A DNA stretch of 64,000 nucleotides from contig NZ_LGSS01000011.1 of NCBI RefSeq assembly GCF_001190785.1, positions 1 to 64,000 of the forward strand. Direction: 5' to 3'. The position numbers and the translations under genes were made by a program. The notes under the pieces are model-generated. The model saw only the letters and a program-made list of their open reading frames with translations, ran no database searches and was not told the DNA's origin. Origin of the DNA: Gottschalkia purinilytica. Its GTDB lineage: Bacteria; Bacillota; Clostridia; Tissierellales; Gottschalkiaceae. Positions 45,272 to 54,534 of the stretch are shown in pieces (within the stretch, counting starts at the first letter, position 1; each line of letters begins with the position of its first letter).

Positions 45272-46324
45272 ATGAAAAAGCTGATAAAAAAGATGGGTTT
45301 GATTATTTTGTTTCTCATAATATTTACTTTAGGATGTAGCAATAAGATCAAAGAGAATAAAGAAAAAAACGTATTAATAGTATCAGTATTTAGAGAGGAT
45401 ATATATAGAGAAAATATTTTTAAATCATTTGAAAAAAAATACAATGTAAAGATTATATGTGAGTTTGGAAATAATTTTGAGAGACTTAATAAATTAAAAA
45501 TGAAAGATAGCAGAGTGGATGTAGCACTTTTTACAGATTACTATGCTATGCAAGGGGTAGAAGAAGGATTATTTGAAAAAATAAATCGTAAAAATATACC
45601 AAATATAAATAATCTATATAGTATGGCTAAAACACCGCTAGGTAAAGATTATGGACCAGCTTATGCTGTATCTAGTTTCGGAATGATATATAATGGAGAT
45701 AAAATTAAAGAACCAATTGTATCATGGGGAGACTTATGGAAGCCAGAATTCAAAAATAGAGTAACAATGCCTCATATAACGACTTCAGCAGGACCAATAA
45801 TGCTATTTATAGCGGCAGATCAAGCGGGAGTAGATATTAAGAAAGATGAAGACAAAGCTTTTGAAAAAATGAAAGAATTAAGTGAGAATGTTATTAAATT
45901 TGATAAAGATGCTACTGAAACTATAAATATGTTTGCCATGGGGGAAGTTGATATTTTGGGAGGATATAGTTTTGAAAGAGAGACTATAACAGAAAATGTT
46001 TCAGCAACAAAATGGGTAGATCCAAAAGAAGGTTCATATGCAATAATTGATACAGTTAATATAGTTAAAGGAACCAAAAACAAAGAGTTAGCGGAGAAGC
46101 TTATAGACTGGATATTAAGTGAAGAGGTACAAAAGAATCAAGCTATTAATAAATTAGACTCTCCCACAAATAAGAAAGTTAAACTAACACCTGAAGAAGC
46201 AGAAGGGGTTATTTATGGTAAGGAGGCCATAGAAAGTCTAAATACATTAGATTGGAAGTATGTAAATAAATCTTTAGATAGATGGATAAAGAAATGGGAT
46301 AAAGAAATAGGTACTAAAAAATAA
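45272..46324 (+). CDS. Solute-binding lipoprotein 5
   Basis: A 350-residue paralogue. Signal peptide with lipobox FTLGC (Cys about 22). Its first ~60 residues differ from binding protein 3, while residues from about FGNNFERLNKLK to the end are nearly identical to it at protein and DNA level, including the SSFGMIYNGDKIKEP to TTSAGPIMLFIAA stretch. This mosaic points to gene conversion or unequal crossing-over. The frame is open from 45227, but AAGGTG lies 6 nt before ATG 45272. Confidence 0.88.
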   Translation: MKKLIKKMGLIILFLIIFTLGCSNKIKENKEKNVLIVSVFREDIYRENIFKSFEKKYNVKIICEFGNNFERLNKLKMKDSRVDVALFTDYYAMQGVEEGLFEKINRKNIPNINNLYSMAKTPLGKDYGPAYAVSSFGMIYNGDKIKEPIVSWGDLWKPEFKNRVTMPHITTSAGPIMLFIAADQAGVDIKKDEDKAFEKMKELSENVIKFDKDATETINMFAMGEVDILGGYSFERETITENVSATKWVDPKEGSYAIIDTVNIVKGTKNKELAEKLIDWILSEEVQKNQAINKLDSPTNKKVKLTPEEAEGVIYGKEAIESLNTLDWKYVNKSLDRWIKKWDKEIGTKK

Positions 46325-46347
46325 TAAATAAAGAATTATATATTACT

Positions 46348-46387
46348 GAATAAGAGACTATTTAACAAAATAGTCTCTTATTTATTT
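46348..46387 (+). terminator. Terminator after binding protein 5
   Basis: AATAAGAGACTATTT / AAATAGTCTCTTATT around AACA, the same hairpin as after binding protein 3. Confidence 0.88.
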
Positions 46388-46546
46388 TAAAAAAATATAA
46401 ATATACAAAAAAGAGTTTTTTAGATATTGAAATAAGTAAAATGAAAACTAACCTTAAATTATTTACATAATAAACCAAATATGTTACGATAAGTAATAAA
46501 ATAATTATAAAAATTACATAAATATACAAATTGAAAGGAGGATAAA

Positions 46547-47617
46547 ATGAAGAAAATAGGGAAAAAAACAAGTTTACTTTTTCTAAGTTTTCTAGTTTTA
46601 ACAATGGTATTATCAGGATGTAAGATTAAAAGTAGTAAGACTAGTAGTGATAGTAATAAAGAAACACTTGTTGTTTCGATATTTGGATTTAATGAGGATT
46701 TATATAGAAGAAATGTTATGGAGCCATTTGAAAAAAAGCATAACGTAAAAATTGTTCTTGAATTAGGGAATAATGTAGATAGACTTAATAAACTAAAAAT
46801 GAGAAATAGTAAAGTTGATGTAGCAGCTTTTACAGATTATTATGCAATGCAAGCTATAGAAGAAGGGCTATTTGAAAGAATAGATCATGAAAAGATTCCA
46901 AATATAAATAATCTTTATGATGTAGCTAAGACACCATTGGGAAAAGATTATGGACCTGCATATACTATAGGGAGTTTTGGTATAATTTATGATTCGGAAG
47001 ATATAAAGGAACCAATAGAATCATGGGGAGATTTGTGGAGACCAGATCTAAAAGGGAAAATGTCTCTATCAAATATAACAACTACATCAGGTCCTATGAT
47101 GTTATTAATAGCAGCTGAACAAGCAGGAGTAGATATTAAAAAGGATGAAGATAAAGCTTTTGAAAAAATGAAAGAGCTAAGTGAAAATGTTTTAAGGTTT
47201 GATGATAAATCTTCAGAAGCCATAAATGCAATGAGCCAGGGAAAAGTTAAAGTTATGGGAGGACATAGCTTTGAGTTTGAAAGTGTCAAAGAAACTGTCC
47301 CAACAGCAAAGTGGGTAGATCCAAAAGAAGGCTCATACGCAATAGTTAATACAATAAATATAGTAAAAGGGACAAAGAACAAAAAATTAGCTGAACAATT
47401 TATTAATTGGATAATTAGTGAGGAAGTACAAAAAGTTCAGGCTCTTGATAAAGTAGATTCTCCTACAAATAAGAATGTAAAATTAACTGATAAAGAGGCA
47501 GAAGAGCTTATTTATGGTGAAGAAACTATAGAGAAGTTAAAATCTGTGGATTGGACATATGTAAATAGTTCTTTAAAAAGATGGATTGAAAGATGGAATA
47601 AAGAGATATCAGATTAA
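46547..47617 (+). CDS. Solute-binding lipoprotein 6
   Basis: A 356-residue paralogue with lipobox VLSGC (Cys about 25). From YTIGSFGIIYDSEDIK onward it matches binding protein 2 closely (SWGDLWRPDLKGKMSL, MGGHSFEFES, KWVDPKEGSYAIVNTINIV). The N-terminal lobe (FGFNEDLYRRNVMEPFEKKHNVK) is closer to binding protein 1. AAAGGAGG precedes ATG 46547. It is the last intact copy of the array and is followed by a palindromic terminator. Confidence 0.88.
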   Translation: MKKIGKKTSLLFLSFLVLTMVLSGCKIKSSKTSSDSNKETLVVSIFGFNEDLYRRNVMEPFEKKHNVKIVLELGNNVDRLNKLKMRNSKVDVAAFTDYYAMQAIEEGLFERIDHEKIPNINNLYDVAKTPLGKDYGPAYTIGSFGIIYDSEDIKEPIESWGDLWRPDLKGKMSLSNITTTSGPMMLLIAAEQAGVDIKKDEDKAFEKMKELSENVLRFDDKSSEAINAMSQGKVKVMGGHSFEFESVKETVPTAKWVDPKEGSYAIVNTINIVKGTKNKKLAEQFINWIISEEVQKVQALDKVDSPTNKNVKLTDKEAEELIYGEETIEKLKSVDWTYVNSSLKRWIERWNKEISD

Positions 47618-47619
47618 AA

Positions 47620-47673
47620 ATATAACTATAAATAACACCTAGTGTTACATTAGGTGTTATTTATAGTTATATT
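47620..47673 (+). terminator. Terminator after binding protein 6
   Basis: ATAACTATAAATAACACCTA pairs with TAGGTGTTATTTATAGTTAT around GTGTTACAT, a 20-bp perfect stem. The exit is only weakly T-rich. Confidence 0.75.
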
Positions 47674-47926
47674 GAAAAGTTTAAAATTCATCCATAATAA
47701 AGAATTTAATTTTGTAAAAAATGAATTATTTGGCTGGAGAAATTCTCTGTATTTCTTAATAACATTATTTGAAAGATATAAAAATACTGGTAATATAAGA
47801 TATGGATTGATAACTGAAGATATAATAGATAAAGGAGCTATTGTAACGACATATGCACATGATCATCATAATTTACTTGTAATTGGTAAGACTAAAAAGG
47901 AAGTTATAAAAATGAAGATAAAATAG
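47654..47926 (+). pseudogene. Remnant of adenine deaminase (C-terminal domain)
   Basis: An open frame without a good start whose second half, about residues 37-80, reads ITLFERYKNTGNIRYGLITE then DIIDKGAIVTTYAHDHHNLL. This matches the C-terminal region of adenine deaminases (pattern VIERHxxTGNIxxGxVxGFGxxKGAIAxTVAHDSHNIIVVG). Everything before and after is missing, so it is a scar of ade. Adenine deaminase turns adenine into hypoxanthine. Its trace next to a nucleoside hydrolase and an importer suggests that the block once encoded a fuller purine-salvage route. Confidence 0.7.
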
Positions 47927-48203
47927 TAAATTTATTTTATAAATTTTTTCAAACATTATTTATTTTAGTTGATTATATTGATTTAAAATGTACAATATAT
48001 ATATGACCAAATATTTTCAAGTATTAGACAATTTATTGACTATATATTATTATTTAAAGTAATATCTATATATAAATTGGTATAATCTCAAAATATTATT
48101 AACTGTATTATTTTAAAATAAATACAGATTGTACATAATTGAATGATACTTTAAACTAAAACTCTTTAATTCCTATAAGATACCTTCAAAGGAGTTGATA
48201 CTT

Positions 48204-50552
48204 ATGGATAATAAAGGCTACAAAAGTGAAACTAGAACGATTCCACTTATACCACTTAGAGGACTATCAATATTTCCTTATATGGTACTTCACTTTGATG
48301 TAGGAAGAGACAAGTCTATAAATGCATTAGAAGAAGCAATGGTTAATGACTCACTTGTATTCTTAAGCTCTCAGAAAGAAGCAAGTGTAGATATACCTGG
48401 ACCGAATGATTTTTACCACATAGGAACTATATGCAAAATAAAACAAATGCTAAAGTTACCAGGGGATACTATAAGAGTTTTAGTTGAAGGGATAAATAGA
48501 GGAAAGATAAAAGATATCATCCAAGAAGAGCCATATTTTGAGGTTGAAATAGAAGAAATAGTATTTGAAGAAGAAATTAAGAAAGATCAAAAAACAGAAG
48601 CTCTTATGAGAATGATCTTAGAATCATTTGAAGAGTATGCGGGTGTTGGAAACAAAATATCTACAGATGTTCTTTTATCAGTTACGGAAATAAAAGAACC
48701 TGGAAGATTAGCAGATGTTATAGCTTCATATGTATATTTAAGTCCAGAAAATAAGCAGAAAATACTTGAAGCACTCCACCCTTACGAAAGGTTAGAAATT
48801 CTAGAAGTAATACTAAGACAAGAGATAGATATACTAAAACTAGAAGAAAAAATATCCCAGAGAGTAAAGAAGCAAATAAATAAGGTACAAAGAGAATACT
48901 ATTTGAAAGAACAACTTAAAGCTATACAACACGAGCTGGGAGAAGATGAAGATATATTAGATGAGGTAGAGAAATACAAAGATAAAATAAATGAAATCGA
49001 TATGCCAGAAGAAGTTAAAGAAAAGGCATTAAAAGAAGCGGACAGATTAATGAAAGTGTCAGCATCATCTGCGGAAGCTGGAGTTATAAGAAGTTACTTA
49101 GATTGGATTATAGAGCTTCCATGGGATAATGAAACAGAAGATACTGTAGATATTAAAAATTCTAGGAAGGTTTTAGACGAAGACCACTATGGACTTACAG
49201 ATGTTAAAGAAAGAATACTAGAATTTTTGGCTATAAGAGAGCTAGCAGGAAGCTTAAAAGGACCTATATTATGTTTAGTAGGGCCACCAGGAGTAGGAAA
49301 AACTTCTATAGCGAGATCTATAGGAACTGCTTTAAATAGAAAATTTGTGAGGATGTCACTTGGTGGAGTTAGAGATGAAGCCGAAATTAGAGGACATAGA
49401 AGAACTTATGTAGGAGCTATACCAGGAAGAATAATATCTTCTATAAAGAAAGTGGGTTCGAAGAATCCTGTTTTCTTATTTGATGAAATAGATAAGCTAA
49501 GTGGTGACTTTAGAGGAGATCCTGCATCTGCTTTACTTGAAGTACTTGACCCTGAACAAAACTCTACATTTACAGATCACTTTTTAGAAGTACCTTTTGA
49601 TCTATCAAAAGTTATGTTTATAACTACTGCTAATTCAACAAGTACAATACCAGGGCCATTACTAGATAGAATGGAAGTTATAAGAATATCAGGATATACG
49701 GAAGAAGAAAAGCTAGAAATAGCAAGTAGATACTTACTTCCAAAGCAGATGAAAGATCATGGATTAAAAGAAAAGAATCTTCAGCTATCTAATAATACTA
49801 TTAGAGAAATTATAACTAAGTATACAAGAGAAGCTGGAGTAAGAAATCTTGAAAGAGAAATAGCAAACGTATGCAGAAAAACGGCTAAGAAAATAGTAGA
49901 AGAAAAAGTTTCTTCAGTTAGAATAAATAGCACTAATTTACAGAAATACTTAGGAATACCTAGGTTCAGTTATGATGTTATAAATGAAGAACATCAAGTG
50001 GGTATAGCTAGAGGACTTGCTTGGACTACTGTTGGAGGAGATACATTATCAATAGAAGTCACTCCTATGAAAGGAACAGGAAAGCTTCAGCTTACAGGAA
50101 AACTTGGAGATGTTATGAAAGAATCAGCAATGGCAGGTATAAGTTTCATAAGATCACGTGTAGAAGAGTTTAAGATAGAGGATAATTTCTACAAGGATAA
50201 AGATATACACATACATGTCCCAGAAGGTGCTATTCCTAAAGATGGACCGTCAGCAGGTATAACTATGGCTACAGCTGTTATATCGGCTCTTAGTAATATA
50301 CCTGTAAGTAGAAATGTTGCAATGACAGGAGAAATAACATTAAGAGGTAGAGTTCTTCCTGTAGGAGGAATAAAGGAAAAAGTATTGGCAGCTCATAGAG
50401 CAGGAATAACAAAAGTATTATTACCTTGGGATAATAAAAAAGATATTGAAGAAATTCCAGATAAAGTTAGAAGAAAAATTGAATTTGTATTTGTAAAGAC
50501 TATGGATGAGGTACTAGATCATGCATTAGTAAAAGAGGATGGTAGTAACTAA
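48204..50552 (+). CDS. lon: ATP-dependent protease Lon
   Basis: A 782-residue cytoplasmic AAA+ serine protease. The N-terminal substrate domain opens with [24 protein letters not shown]. Walker A is GPPGVGKT, Walker [12 protein letters not shown], and the protease domain carries [14 protein letters not shown] (catalytic Ser) and [15 protein letters not shown] (catalytic Lys). Length is normal for bacterial Lon. TTG 48195 is in frame but abuts AAAGGAG; ATG 48204 has 9-nt spacing. Its stop overlaps the engB start by one base. Confidence 0.97.
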   Translation: MDNKGYKSETRTIPLIPLRGLSIFPYMVLHFDVGRDKSINALEEAMVNDSLVFLSSQKEASVDIPGPNDFYHIGTICKIKQMLKLPGDTIRVLVEGINRGKIKDIIQEEPYFEVEIEEIVFEEEIKKDQKTEALMRMILESFEEYAGVGNKISTDVLLSVTEIKEPGRLADVIASYVYLSPENKQKILEALHPYERLEILEVILRQEIDILKLEEKISQRVKKQINKVQREYYLKEQLKAIQHELGEDEDILDEVEKYKDKINEIDMPEEVKEKALKEADRLMKVSASSAEAGVIRSYLDWIIELPWDNETEDTVDIKNSRKVLDEDHYGLTDVKERILEFLAIRELAGSLKGPILCLVGPPGVGKTSIARSIGTALNRKFVRMSLGGVRDEAEIRGHRRTYVGAIPGRIISSIKKVGSKNPVFLFDEIDKLSGDFRGDPASALLEVLDPEQNSTFTDHFLEVPFDLSKVMFITTANSTSTIPGPLLDRMEVIRISGYTEEEKLEIASRYLLPKQMKDHGLKEKNLQLSNNTIREIITKYTREAGVRNLEREIANVCRKTAKKIVEEKVSSVRINSTNLQKYLGIPRFSYDVINEEHQVGIARGLAWTTVGGDTLSIEVTPMKGTGKLQLTGKLGDVMKESAMAGISFIRSRVEEFKIEDNFYKDKDIHIHVPEGAIPKDGPSAGITMATAVISALSNIPVSRNVAMTGEITLRGRVLPVGGIKEKVLAAHRAGITKVLLPWDNKKDIEEIPDKVRRKIEFVFVKTMDEVLDHALVKEDGSN

Positions 50553-51181
50553 TGAAAATTAAGAAGGCAGAGCTTATAATAACAGCGGCATTTCAATCTC
50601 AGTATCCACCTGAGGGAAAACTTGAGATTGCATTTGCTGGAAGATCTAATGTCGGAAAATCATCACTTATAAACAGGCTTGTGAACAGAAATGGATTAGC
50701 TAGAACAAGTGGTCAGCCTGGAAAAACACAAACCTTAAACTTCTATAATATAAATGACGATTTTAGATTAGTTGATTTACCAGGATATGGTTATGCTAAA
50801 GTGTCAATGAAAGAAAGAGAAAAATGGGCAAAGATGATAGAAGTTTATCTTAAGAATAGAAAAAGTCTTATAGAAGTTATACTTCTTGTAGACATACGCC
50901 ATGAGCCTGGTGAACATGATAAAATGATGTATGAATGGATAAAGTCTTGTGGATTTAATGGAATAGTTATAGCAACAAAAGCAGATAAAATATCTAGAGG
51001 AAACTGGGCAAAGCATATATCAGTTATTCAAAAAAAGCTAGGTGTAGAAGATAAAGACTTTATAATACCATTTTCAGCATCTAAAAAATTTAACGTAGAT
51101 GAAGTATGGGATACTATAGAACAGCTTCTAGAAATAAATAGTCAATATATAGATGAAATGCAAGAAGATACAGAGAAATAA
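50552..51181 (+). CDS. engB: Ribosome biogenesis GTP-binding protein EngB (YsxC/YihA)
   Basis: A 209-residue essential GTPase for 50S subunit assembly. G1 is GRSNVGKSS (about 29-37), G2 region RTSGQPGKTQ, G3 DLPGYG, G4 TKAD and G5 FSASK. ATG 50552 shares its first base with the lon stop (TAATG), so the two are translationally coupled, the usual arrangement in Firmicutes. A terminator follows. Confidence 0.96.
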   Translation: MKIKKAELIITAAFQSQYPPEGKLEIAFAGRSNVGKSSLINRLVNRNGLARTSGQPGKTQTLNFYNINDDFRLVDLPGYGYAKVSMKEREKWAKMIEVYLKNRKSLIEVILLVDIRHEPGEHDKMMYEWIKSCGFNGIVIATKADKISRGNWAKHISVIQKKLGVEDKDFIIPFSASKKFNVDEVWDTIEQLLEINSQYIDEMQEDTEK

Positions 51182-51225
51182 ATATGTATATGTAATTAAA
51201 AAATGAAATAGAAAATAGAATAGAT

Positions 51226-51257
51226 AAGGAGACTGTATAAATTATACAGTCTCCTTT
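51226..51257. terminator. Terminator between engB and rubredoxin
   Basis: AAGGAGACTGTATAA and TTATACAGTCTCCTT form a near-perfect 15-bp palindrome that can end both converging transcripts. Confidence 0.85.
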
Positions 51258-51278
51258 ATGCATTATAAGCTATATTTA

Positions 51279-51440
51279 TTATTCTTCAGGCACAAATACG
51301 CTTTTATCTAATCCACACACAGGACATACCCAATCTTCTGGTATATCTTCGAAAGCAGTTCCTGGTTCTACTCCGTTATCTGGATCTCCTTCTGCTGGGT
51401 CATATACGTATCCACAAGGTTCGCAAACATATTTTTGCAT
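51279..51440 (-). CDS. Rubredoxin
   Basis: A 53-residue iron-sulfur electron carrier. Two CxxC knuckles bind one Fe: [17 protein letters not shown] near the N-terminus and [14 protein letters not shown] near the C-terminus, with the conserved [16 protein letters not shown] between them. Length is typical. AGGAG lies 8 nt before ATG 51440. In anaerobes rubredoxin passes electrons to superoxide reductase, rubrerythrin or flavodiiron proteins. None of those is adjacent here. Confidence 0.96.
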   Translation of the reverse strand: MQKYVCEPCGYVYDPAEGDPDNGVEPGTAFEDIPEDWVCPVCGLDKSVFVPEE

Positions 51441-51630
51441 AAAATCAACTCCTATCATACTTACTTTTTTATTATATTATATATTAATCATATCCATAAA
51501 TTGATAAATTAATCATTTAAATGTAAAATATCAAATATTTAAAATATAATAAAAATGTTAAGATTAGTAATAATACTAATGGGTAGAATAAAATATAATA
51601 AAAAAATTAGCGAGATAGGAAGGGATTGAA

Positions 51631-52017
51631 TTGATATTTGAAACGAATGTAGAAATTAAAAGTGACTTAATGGAGGTAAGAAAAACTTTAAACGATATAA
51701 TTGATCAAATTAGCAATATCTTAAATGATGAACTTTTAATATTTGATATAAAACTTATATTAAATGAACTAGTTATAAATAGTGTAGTCCATGGTAATAA
51801 ACTAGATGCTGATAAAAAAGTTAATTTAAAATTAAAAGTAAGTAATGACTGCATAAAGATAGAGGTACTTGATGAAGGTACAGGATTTAGCTATGACAAA
51901 GAACAATATGATCCTATGGACTTGAAATGTAGCGGTAGAGGATTAGTATTAGTTGATGGACTTACCGATAAGCTTTCTATAAACAACAATAAGGTGTCTA
52001 TAGTTAAATACATTTAG
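51631..52017 (+). CDS. RsbW/SpoIIAB-like anti-sigma-factor kinase-type ATPase
   Basis: A 128-residue HATPase_c_2 protein. The N box is IKLILNELVINSVVHGN (about 48-64), the G1 box VLDEGTGFSY (about 88-97) and the G2 box SGRGLVLVDGLTDKL (about 109-123). Such proteins phosphorylate anti-anti-sigma factors or bind sigma factors. There is no partner antagonist or sigma gene next to it. Start is TTG 51631, 6 nt after AGGAAGGG. A long palindromic terminator follows. Confidence 0.88.
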   Translation: MIFETNVEIKSDLMEVRKTLNDIIDQISNILNDELLIFDIKLILNELVINSVVHGNKLDADKKVNLKLKVSNDCIKIEVLDEGTGFSYDKEQYDPMDLKCSGRGLVLVDGLTDKLSINNNKVSIVKYI

Positions 52018-52046
52018 ATTAAGTTAGATAAAAATGTGAAATTTAT

Positions 52047-52098
52047 AAGATATCATTTAAGAAAATAGAAGGTACTATTTTCTTAAATGATATCTTAT
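52047..52098 (+). terminator. Long palindromic terminator after the RsbW-like gene
   Basis: AAGATATCATTTAAGAAAAT is matched by ATTTTCTTAAATGATATCTT (stem of about 20 bp or more), ending in TATTTTATG. Confidence 0.8.
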
Positions 52099-52266
52099 TT
52101 TATGTTTAAGTGAACTACTTCCACTTATAGAAGCCATACATTATACACATCTTTAGAAATATTTTGGTAATTAAAGATAAGGTAAAACCTTCTTTTGTAC
52201 ATTGATAACTAAATATAATAATATGCATATGATAACAATACTAAATAAATATTTATGAGGTATCAT

Positions 52267-52674
52267 ATGAATACTAATAATTGGATACTAAGAGAATTTA
52301 ATGATGCACCATTTGCAGATGATAGACTTAATAAGAGGTTAATTAAAATTGCAAATTCTTTCTATGAAAGTCCTCAAACTTCAATACCTTAGGCATGTAA
52401 AACCTATGCTGAAACGCAAACAACATACATATTCTTTAGTAATGAAAATATTAAAGCGGGGGCAATAATTATGGGTCATAAAGAGCAAGCGATTGAACAT
52501 ATGAAGAAACACGAAACTGTCTTAGCAATACAAGACACTACTACTTTAGATTATAAAAATCATCCTGCAACCAAAGGCTTAGGTGTATGCAGCAATACAG
52601 AGCATGATCTTGGTCTATTAAATAATACAATACTTGTTGTAACAGTAGAGGGTGTTCCTCTATGTGTAAATTAA
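52267..52674 (+). pseudogene. Truncated Tn5/IS4-type transposase
   Basis: From ATG 52267 the frame reads NTNNWILREFNDAPFADDRL, with NKRL shortly after, the N-terminal DNA-binding domain of Tn5-like IS4 transposases. It then meets an amber stop at 52390-52392 (in TSIP*ACKTYAETQTTY) and continues as VLAIQDTTTLDYKNHPATKG, with the first catalytic Asp region, until the frame ends at 52674. The later two thirds, including the YREK motif, are absent. No terminal inverted repeats or target duplication are visible, so this is a fossil of an insertion. Confidence 0.85.
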
Positions 52675-52757
52675 ATTAATTTTAGTTTTATTATTGACTT
52701 TAATAATATTTAATGTATACTTAATATTATTAAAGATAATATGAAAAGAGGGTTCAA

Positions 52758-53057
52758 ATGGAAATTGATAAAATACCACAATGGATACTTGGTTTAGAAC
52801 AGGAAGATATAGGATTTCTAAAAAACTTTATATTAAAATCTGGTTCATTAAAAGAAATTGCAAAACTATATGATGTATCTTATCCAACTGTGCGCTTGAG
52901 ATTGGATAAGCTTATTCAAAAAATTGAACTAAATGATAAGCAAGAGGACGAACCATTCGAAACATTTATTAAAGGCTTGGCGGTTGATTCAAAGATTGAT
53001 ATTGAAGCTGCCAAAATAATCATCCACAAATATCAAGAAAGATTGAAAGGAGAATAA
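52758..53057 (+). CDS. DUF2089-family HTH protein
   Basis: A 99-residue protein with a helix-turn-helix at about 30-52 (SLKEIAKLYDVSYPTVRLRLDKLIQKI) following an acidic helical N-terminus (IPQWILGLEQEDIGFLKNFIL). This is the arrangement of DUF2089, small putative regulators of Firmicutes. The C-terminal ~40 residues are helical. AAGAGGG precedes ATG 52758. The next gene, for a membrane protein, starts 2 nt after its stop, so the two probably work together, for example as a regulator with a membrane effector. Confidence 0.82.
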   Translation: MEIDKIPQWILGLEQEDIGFLKNFILKSGSLKEIAKLYDVSYPTVRLRLDKLIQKIELNDKQEDEPFETFIKGLAVDSKIDIEAAKIIIHKYQERLKGE

Positions 53058-53059
53058 TT

Positions 53060-53353
53060 ATGACAAACTTAGCTACTATTATTATTGCATTTGTAATTGC
53101 CGCTGTTGTTCTGATCGTACACAATTCATTAAGTAAACATAAAAATTGGCTTTTAGGGGGTATTATACCATTATTATCTATAATATTTTCAGTTGGGGTA
53201 TTTTATTTCCTAAAGTTAACACCTAGTTCAAAAAATATTTTTCCATTTTTTATATTTGTAACACTACAATTAAGTACATGGGTAGAAGGACGAAGAAAGT
53301 ATAAAAAAGAACAGGAAGCTGAGTTAAAAAAAATGAAGAGTAAAGATTTGTAA
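53060..53353 (+). CDS. Small three-TM membrane protein linked to DUF2089
   Basis: A 97-residue integral membrane protein with hydrophobic segments at about 4-22, 32-52 and 60-75, and a charged Lys/Glu tail (RRKYKKEQEAELKKMKSKDL) likely facing the cytoplasm. GAAAGGAG lies before ATG 53060, within the end of the DUF2089 gene. Such small proteins commonly accompany DUF2089 genes. The role is unknown. Confidence 0.7.
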   Translation: MTNLATIIIAFVIAAVVLIVHNSLSKHKNWLLGGIIPLLSIIFSVGVFYFLKLTPSSKNIFPFFIFVTLQLSTWVEGRRKYKKEQEAELKKMKSKDL

Positions 53354-53487
53354 ATATATATTTGTATTGCTTATATTTGAGACAAAATTTATAGTATTTT
53401 GTTATCTATAGTTGTTATACTTTAGATGTCCTAGAGTTCTTAAGATGAGTTTAGGAGTCAATTAAAATACTTGTTAGGAGGGATACT

Positions 53488-54324
53488 ATGTCACCTTATA
53501 AAAGTGATAAAATTTTATATGGAAGTCCTAATAAAACATTTCCAATAGAAGATGTAAAAGAAGCCGTAGAAAATTTAGAAATAATATTAGGACTTAATCG
53601 TAAACCGGTTGGAGTAAAGTTAATATTTTCTAAAGAAGAGTATGATAAATTAAAAGAAGAAGAAATAAAAGGTAAGACTTCTTATTGTGTTATGATTGAA
53701 AAAGCTACTAGAGAATTTTCATTTAAGTCAAGATATGAAAATCATAACTGTGATGGAGGAACTACGGCATTGGCTTTGGAGCCTAGTACGGAAAGAATAG
53801 AATCTGGGGAAGAATACTTTTCATACAATCTATATTCAACAAATGCAACAGCTCATAGAATGAGAAAATCAATAAAAAGTCTTCATCGTTGTGAATTTTC
53901 AACTTATGGATTACTTACAAAACCTCTAGATAAATTTGATATAGTACCAGATGTAGTTATAATTATAGCTAATCCTTATCAAGTAATGAGACTAACTCAA
54001 GGATATGTATATCATTTAGGTATAAAACCAGAGTTAGACTATGGAGCTATGCAAGCTATATGTTCAGAAAGTACAGTAGTACCTTATTTAACTGGAAGTA
54101 TGAATATTTCAACTTTATGTCCAAGTACAAGAATGTTAGCAAAATGGAAAGATGAGGAAATGGCTGCAGGTATACCATACGAGAAATTTTTAAGTACAGT
54201 TGAAGGGGTAATAGCTACTATAAACACAACTGATATGAAAAAGAAAAAAGAGGACATTATTAGCAAGTTTAAAGAAAAAGGTAAAAATATAGATTTAACT
54301 TTAGATAATGATTATGAAGTATAA
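53488..54324 (+). CDS. DUF169-family protein
   Basis: A 278-residue cytoplasmic protein of the DUF169 family (archaeal/bacterial, Cys-rich). Features are LGLNRKPVGVKLIF near the N-terminus, SYCVMIEKATREF, ENHNCDGGTTALALEP, PDVVIIIANPYQVMRLTQGYVY and ICSESTVVPYLTGSMNISTLCPSTR. Conserved cysteines near 67, 86, 208 and 225 suggest a metal or cofactor site. Function is unknown; homologues occur in anaerobes near C1 or aromatic metabolism. AGGAGG precedes ATG 53488, and a long terminator follows. Confidence 0.85.
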   Translation: MSPYKSDKILYGSPNKTFPIEDVKEAVENLEIILGLNRKPVGVKLIFSKEEYDKLKEEEIKGKTSYCVMIEKATREFSFKSRYENHNCDGGTTALALEPSTERIESGEEYFSYNLYSTNATAHRMRKSIKSLHRCEFSTYGLLTKPLDKFDIVPDVVIIIANPYQVMRLTQGYVYHLGIKPELDYGAMQAICSESTVVPYLTGSMNISTLCPSTRMLAKWKDEEMAAGIPYEKFLSTVEGVIATINTTDMKKKKEDIISKFKEKGKNIDLTLDNDYEV

Positions 54325-54345
54325 CAAAGTAATACAGAATATATT

Positions 54346-54414
54346 AAATAGCTTAGTGAACGACTTATATTAGATTAGAAAAATAAGTTGTTTATTAAGC
54401 TATTTTTTAATATG
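54346..54414 (+). terminator. Terminator after the DUF169 gene
   Basis: AAATAGCTTA at the left pairs with TAAGCTATTT at the right. An inner CGACTTA / TAAGTTG stem extends the hairpin, which ends in TTTTTTAA. Confidence 0.8.
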
Positions 54415-54534
54415 AAATATAAATAGGAGCTTGGACATATATTTAATTTGTAACTAAAATAACGTTTACTTAAATAAAAAAAGATTATACAATAAATGTA
54501 ATTAAAACCAATATAAACATAAAGGGGGATTTTT

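Noticed and set aside
47654-47926. A real 90-residue gene
   Set aside because: It has no ribosome site, begins inside a terminator stem, and matches only an internal slice of adenine deaminase.
52267-52674. An intact insertion sequence
   Set aside because: The transposase has an internal stop and lacks most of its catalytic domain, and no terminal repeats are visible.
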